64,000 bases of DNA from Streptomyces hilarionis (lineage in GTDB: Bacteria > Actinomycetota > Actinomycetes > Streptomycetales > Streptomycetaceae), in assembly GCF_024539675.1 (NCBI RefSeq), contig NZ_JAHHIT010000047.1:20856-84855 (forward strand). Direction: 5' to 3'. Shown here piece by piece: positions 60,654-64,000 of this stretch. Position 1 is the stretch's first letter. Each line of letters opens with the position of its first letter. A program made the translations under genes and the position numbers. A model generated the notes under the pieces. That model was not told the DNA's origin. It saw nothing but the letters and a program-made list of their open reading frames with translations, and ran no database searches.

Positions 60654-62945
60654 TCAGGTCCCGGTGGGGGCCCGGCGCGCGAGGGTGTCGGCCAGAGGCT
60701 TGGGCAGCGGCCGGCTGTGCAGGACCCCGAGCCGCTGGGTGGCACGGGTCAGCGCCACGTACAGGTCGCTGGTGCCGTACCGCGCCGGCTCCACCACCAG
60801 CACGGAGTCGAACTCCAGGCCCTTCGACTGCCGGGGGTCCAGCAGGACGACCGGCTGCGTCAGGTCCGGCTCCGCGCCCGCGGTGATCCCGTCCAGCCGC
60901 GCCGCGAGCCTGCGGTGCAGGTCGCGCGGGGCGATGACGGCGAGCCGGCCCTCGGCGGGCGTCAGCTCGCCGACGGCCTCGGCGACCGCCTCGGCCAGGT
61001 CGCCGGTCGCGCGCGCCCACGGCCGTGCCCCCGTCGACCGCACGGAGCTCGGCGGCGCGAAGTCCGGGCGTTCGGCGCGCACCACCGCGGCGGCGACCTC
61101 CATGATCTCGGCCGGGGTGCGGTAGTTGACGCCCAGGCGGGTGTGCTCCCAGCGGTCCTGGACGTACGGCCCCAGGATCCGGTCCCAGGAGCCGACGCCC
61201 GCCGCCTCCGCGGTCTGCGCCGGGTCGCCGACCAGCGTCATCGAGCGGGTGGGGCAGCGCCGCATCAGCAGCCGCCACGCCATCGGCGACAGCTCCTGCG
61301 CCTCGTCGACGATGATGTGCCCGAACGCCCAGGTCCGGTCGGCCGCCGCGCGCTCGGCGGCGCTGCGGTGGTCGTCCTCCTCGTGCCGTTCGGCGAACCG
61401 TTCGGCGTCGATGATGTCGTGGGCGGACAGGACCTCGGAGTCCTCCTCGTCCTTGTCGTCGAACTCGTAGGTGCGCGAGGCGTAGGAGACGTCCAGGACG
61501 CCCTGGGCGTAGGCGACCTGCGTCTCGCGCTCCCGCTCGGCCAGCGCCCGCGCCACGCGCTCGTCCACGCCGAGCAGTTCGGCGGCCTCGTCCAGCAGCG
61601 GGACGTCCGCCACCGTCCACGCCCGGGTGAGGGGGCGGCGGATGACGGCCGCGTCGTCGTCGGAGACGTAGCCCACCGGGTCGGCGAGGAAGTCGGCGAC
61701 CAGGCGCTGCGGGGTCAGGCGCGGCCACAGCTGGTCGACGGCGGCCCAGACCTCGGGGTTCTCGGCGAGTTCGTCGCGGATCTGGGTGATGTCGCTCGGG
61801 TCCAGCAGGTTCGTGCCGTCGAACGGATCGGTGCCGATGCGTTCGGCGACCATGTCGGTGAGGGTGTTGAGGATGTGGCCCTCGAAGTGCTCACGGGCCA
61901 CGTTGTGCGGGAGGTTCGCGGCGCGGGTGCGCTCGCGGGCCATCTTCACCAGCCCGTCGTCGAGCATCAGGATCTCGCGGTCGTGCTCGATGGCGATCAC
62001 CGGGTCGGGCAGCGCCTGCCAGTCGCGGACGACGTCGGCGAGCACGTCCGCCATGTCGGCGCGGCCCTTGACCGCGGCCGCCTCGCGGGTGTCGGTCGCC
62101 GTGGCCCTGACGCCGGGGAACAGTTCGCCGACCGTGGAGAGCAGCACGCCGGTCTCGCCGAGCGCGGGCAGCACCTCGCCGATGTAGCCGAGGAAGGCGG
62201 GGTTCGGGCCGACGATGAGGACGGCCCGCTTGGCGAGCAGCTCGCGGTGCTCGTAGAGGAGGTAGGCGGCCCGGTGCAGGGCGACGGCCGTCTTGCCCGT
62301 GCCGGGACCGCCCTCCACCACCAGCACCCCGCGGTGCGGGGCCCGGATGATCTCGTCCTGCTCGGCCTGGATGGTCTGGACGATGTCGCTCATCCGGCCG
62401 GTGCGCGCGGAGTCGAGGGCGGCGAGCAGCACGGCGTCGCCGGTGGGGTCCTCGTGGCCGGTGCGGGTGGTGTCGCCGAGGTCGAGGATCTCGTCGTGCA
62501 GGGCGGTGACCCGGCGGCCCTCGGTGGTGAGGTGCCGGCGCCGGCGCAGCCCCATCGTGGTGTGGCCGGTGGCCAGGTAGAACGGGCGCGCGACGTCGGC
62601 CCGCCAGTCGATGAGGAGGGGGGTGCGTTCGGCGTCGTCGGTGCGCAGGCCGATGCGGCCGATGTGGTGGTTCGTGCCCGAGGCGAGGTCGATGCGGCCG
62701 AAGCACAGGGAGCCGTCCACGGCGTTCAGGGCGGCCAGGAGCCCGGAGCGTTCGGCGACGAGGATGTCCCGCTCCAGGCGGGCCTGCATGGGCTTGTCCC
62801 CCTGGGCGAGGGCGTCGGTGACGCCCGCCTCGGTGTCCCCGCGCAGGGCGTCCACGCGCGCGTACAGCCCGTCGATGAATTCCTGTTCGTGCCGCAATTC
62901 ACTGTCAGGAAAGTCGGTGTTTGACAATTCCACTCCCGCCCGCAT
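60654..62945 (-). CDS. HelD-type SF1 helicase (RNA polymerase-associated ATPase)
   Basis: A 763-residue UvrD/Rep-like SF1 protein with an N-terminal coiled-coil arm (residues about 15-75), Walker A EGGPGTGKTAVAL (from 211), Walker B HIIVDEAQELSPM, and motif VI near LYVALTRATQRLGVL. This is the HelD family, which recycles stalled RNA polymerase. A HelR role in rifamycin tolerance is possible, but I see no rifamycin-associated inverted repeat upstream. The start is uncertain: ATG 62945 has no good ribosome site, and TTG 62927 (LSNTDFPDSEL) with GGGAG upstream is an alternative. A short overlapping frame with a better site precedes it. Confidence 0.87.
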   Translation of the reverse strand: MRAGVELSNTDFPDSELRHEQEFIDGLYARVDALRGDTEAGVTDALAQGDKPMQARLERDILVAERSGLLAALNAVDGSLCFGRIDLASGTNHHIGRIGLRTDDAERTPLLIDWRADVARPFYLATGHTTMGLRRRRHLTTEGRRVTALHDEILDLGDTTRTGHEDPTGDAVLLAALDSARTGRMSDIVQTIQAEQDEIIRAPHRGVLVVEGGPGTGKTAVALHRAAYLLYEHRELLAKRAVLIVGPNPAFLGYIGEVLPALGETGVLLSTVGELFPGVRATATDTREAAAVKGRADMADVLADVVRDWQALPDPVIAIEHDREILMLDDGLVKMARERTRAANLPHNVAREHFEGHILNTLTDMVAERIGTDPFDGTNLLDPSDITQIRDELAENPEVWAAVDQLWPRLTPQRLVADFLADPVGYVSDDDAAVIRRPLTRAWTVADVPLLDEAAELLGVDERVARALAERERETQVAYAQGVLDVSYASRTYEFDDKDEEDSEVLSAHDIIDAERFAERHEEDDHRSAAERAAADRTWAFGHIIVDEAQELSPMAWRLLMRRCPTRSMTLVGDPAQTAEAAGVGSWDRILGPYVQDRWEHTRLGVNYRTPAEIMEVAAAVVRAERPDFAPPSSVRSTGARPWARATGDLAEAVAEAVGELTPAEGRLAVIAPRDLHRRLAARLDGITAGAEPDLTQPVVLLDPRQSKGLEFDSVLVVEPARYGTSDLYVALTRATQRLGVLHSRPLPKPLADTLARRAPTGT

Positions 62946-62958
62946 ATACTGTGCTCAC
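62905..62958 (-). CDS. Possible 17-codon leader frame overlapping the helD-type start
   Basis: On the minus strand AAAGGAG (62969-62963) is followed after 4 nt by GTG at 62958, opening VSTVYAGGSGIVKHRLS and ending at 62905. The frame overlaps the first codons of the helicase gene in another phase. It has the strongest ribosome site in this leader, so it may modulate helicase translation. The spacing is short, and it may not be translated. Confidence 0.3.
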   Translation of the reverse strand: MSTVYAGGSGIVKHRLS

Positions 62959-63014
62959 TGAGCTCCTTTGCGACCTGATTTCCATCGAGTCGCGAATCAA
63001 CGAATATACGCAGA

Positions 63015-63048
63015 GAAATCCCCCGAGCGCAATTGCTCGGGGGATTTC
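63015..63048 (-). terminator. Terminator after the merR-thioredoxin operon
   Basis: A perfect 14-bp stem (63015-63028 with 63035-63048) contains ATCCCCCGAGC and GCTCGGGGGAT around a GCAATT loop. On the minus strand it follows the thioredoxin gene and insulates the helicase gene from it. The bases next to the stem are A/T-rich. Confidence 0.85.
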
Positions 63049-63064
63049 CCTGTTTCCGGCGGGG

Positions 63065-63397
63065 TTACAGCACGTCGGCCAGTTCCTCGAGCAGCCGCCG
63101 CTTCGGCCGGGCCCCCACCATCGCCTTCACGGGCTCGCCGGACCGGAACACCATGAACGTCGGCATCGACAGCACCTGGTAGGCGTTGGTCGTCGCGGGG
63201 TTCGTGTCCACGTCCAGCTGCACCACCTTCAGCCGCTCGCCCTCCTCGGCGGCGAGCGCGGTCAGCACCGGCCCCATCTGACGGCACGGCGGGCACCAGT
63301 CGGCGGTGAACTCCACCAGCACCGGCCCCTGCGCCCCGAGCACCTCCGCCGCGAAGTCCGCGTCCGTCACTTCCGCCACACCGTCGGCCTTGATCAC
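63065..63397 (-). CDS. Thioredoxin-like protein with CPPC active site
   Basis: A 110-residue thioredoxin-fold protein. FTADWCPPCRQM gives Cys35 and Cys38 with Pro-Pro between them instead of the usual Gly-Pro, which should shift its redox potential. The cis-Pro is in SMPTFMVFRSGE. It reduces disulfides in the cytoplasm. The GTG start overlaps the stop of the upstream MerR gene (GTGA, 63394-63397), so the regulator and thioredoxin are made together; the MerR protein probably controls this redox gene. Confidence 0.9.
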   Translation of the reverse strand: MIKADGVAEVTDADFAAEVLGAQGPVLVEFTADWCPPCRQMGPVLTALAAEEGERLKVVQLDVDTNPATTNAYQVLSMPTFMVFRSGEPVKAMVGARPKRRLLEELADVL

Positions 63398-63822
63398 CGC
63401 GTCTGCCCTCCCAGTTCGCACACCGGATCCGGACCTCCCGGAACCGTCGCATCGGCCGCCAGCTCGTCCCGCGCCCGCTCGGCCCTGACCAGCTGCTCGC
63501 CGACCTGGGCGCGCACCGCCCGCAGCTCGCCGATCAGCTCGTCGAGCTCCGACAGCTTGCGCCGGTAGACCGCCAGCGAGGCCGGGCAGGAGTCGCCCTC
63601 GGGGTGTCCGGCCCGCAGACACTCCACGAAGGGCCGGGTCTCCTCCAGGTCGAACCCGAAGTCCTGGAGCGTCCTGATCTGCCGCAGCAGCCTCAGGTCG
63701 TCCTCGTCGTAGGTCCGGTGGCCGTTGTCGCTCCGCCGGGCGGGGAGCAGCCCCCGGGACTCGTAGTACCGCAGCGTCCGGGTCGTCGTCCCGGCCCGCG
63801 CGGCCAGCTCTCCGATGCGCAT
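63394..63822 (-). CDS. MerR-family transcriptional regulator
   Basis: A 142-residue MerR-type regulator: the winged helix MRIGELAARAGTTTRTLRYYESRGLLP, the HRTYDEDDLRLLRQI helix, and a C-terminal coiled coil. One Cys is present in the effector region (EGDSCPAS), with another near the end, so a metal or redox signal is possible. It starts at ATG 63822 with a perfect dyad 17 bp upstream, and is translated together with the thioredoxin gene. MerR proteins activate by twisting the promoter; an autoregulated redox operon is the simplest reading. Confidence 0.9.
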   Translation of the reverse strand: MRIGELAARAGTTTRTLRYYESRGLLPARRSDNGHRTYDEDDLRLLRQIRTLQDFGFDLEETRPFVECLRAGHPEGDSCPASLAVYRRKLSELDELIGELRAVRAQVGEQLVRAERARDELAADATVPGGPDPVCELGGQTR

Positions 63823-63838
63823 GCCCTCGAAGGTACGG

Positions 63839-63856
63839 CTTGACGCCGACGTCAAG
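63839..63856. promoter_or_regulatory. MerR-type operator dyad
   Basis: CTTGACG (63839-63845) and CGTCAAG (63850-63856) form a perfect dyad with a 4-nt centre just upstream of merR. The dyad contains TTGACG on both strands, so it overlaps a -35 box of the merR-thioredoxin promoter, the normal place for MerR binding. No gene is seen from here to 64000. Confidence 0.7.
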
Positions 63857-64000
63857 GCAACACCTCCCTCTCCCGTCCTCGCGGGCCGGCATTTCCGGGA
63901 ACGGGAGAACGAAAGAACCGGGGAACGGGAAAAGCCCGGCACCGGGCCGGGCGGAGCGGGACGGGGGGGGACGGGAAACCGGGCGGCCGAGCCACGGGGG

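Noticed and set aside
60654..63064. HelR-type rifamycin resistance with a rifamycin-associated element
   Set aside because: The upstream region holds a terminator and a leader frame but no long inverted repeat of the rifamycin-associated kind that I can recognise.

Overview
The window is very high-GC actinobacterial DNA. GTG starts are frequent, genes are packed in 4-bp overlapping operons, and the paralogues, secreted proteases and trehalose/GlgE enzymes are those of Streptomyces. The right two thirds look like conserved chromosome: the glgP-glgE-treS-pep2-glgB neighbourhood is also found in S. coelicolor (from memory). The left quarter (1 to about 17.2 kb) is an accessory biosynthetic gene cluster that runs off the left edge.

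Biosynthetic cluster (1-17214). A partial NRPS-type adenylation protein points left, and a hotdog thioesterase diverges from it. A minus-strand operon encodes an 88-aa unknown protein, a fused PabA-PabB 4-amino-4-deoxychorismate (ADC) synthase and a divergent AroQ-fold protein. It lies beside a winged-helix regulator and a perfect AT-rich palindrome. A GNAT acetyltransferase follows. Then comes a plus-strand run of nine genes, nearly all overlapping by 1-8 bp: FAD-dependent oxidoreductase, PrmC-like methyltransferase, PLP-dependent alpha-oxoamine synthase, MFS exporter, ATP-grasp ligase, PaaK-like AMP-forming ligase, AroQ mutase, a second PabAB ADC synthase and a TyrA-like dehydrogenase. The last three are the established route chorismate -> ADC -> 4-amino-4-deoxyprephenate -> 4-aminophenylpyruvate (pristinamycin and chloramphenicol precursor). 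An oxoamine synthase, an AMP ligase and an ATP-grasp ligase beside this route suggest a modified p-aminophenylalanine-type or amino-dihydrophenylalanine-type residue built into a small peptide or ketone. I recognise no described pathway with this exact set.

Scar (17.2-18.7 kb). A histidine-kinase/response-regulator pair is collapsed into one fragment with no stop of its own, and a truncated FrnE-like DsbA gene lies close by. This looks like the right edge of the inserted cluster.

Chromosome (18.7-64 kb). Small redox and regulatory genes (HxlR, two NAD(P)-binding proteins, an EF-hand protein) lead into a beta-propeller lipoprotein, a deacetylase-fold lipoprotein, an RsbW-like kinase, an enoyl-CoA hydratase and two L,D-transpeptidase lipoproteins. 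GlgX follows, then a NarL-type two-component system with an ABC-2 transporter, divergent from four ABC exporter half-transporters that form two heterodimers. Two M4 metalloproteases, a DUF1990 protein, a membrane protein, a Crp/Fnr regulator and a nucleotidyltransferase-like protein come next. The glycogen/GlgE block has glgP diverging from glgE-treS-pep2-glgB: trehalose becomes maltose (TreS), maltose-1-phosphate (Pep2) and alpha-1,4-glucan (GlgE), which is branched by GlgB and recycled by GlgP and GlgX. A HelD-type helicase and a merR-thioredoxin operon close the window. I saw no tRNA, rRNA, CRISPR array, insertion sequence or replication origin.
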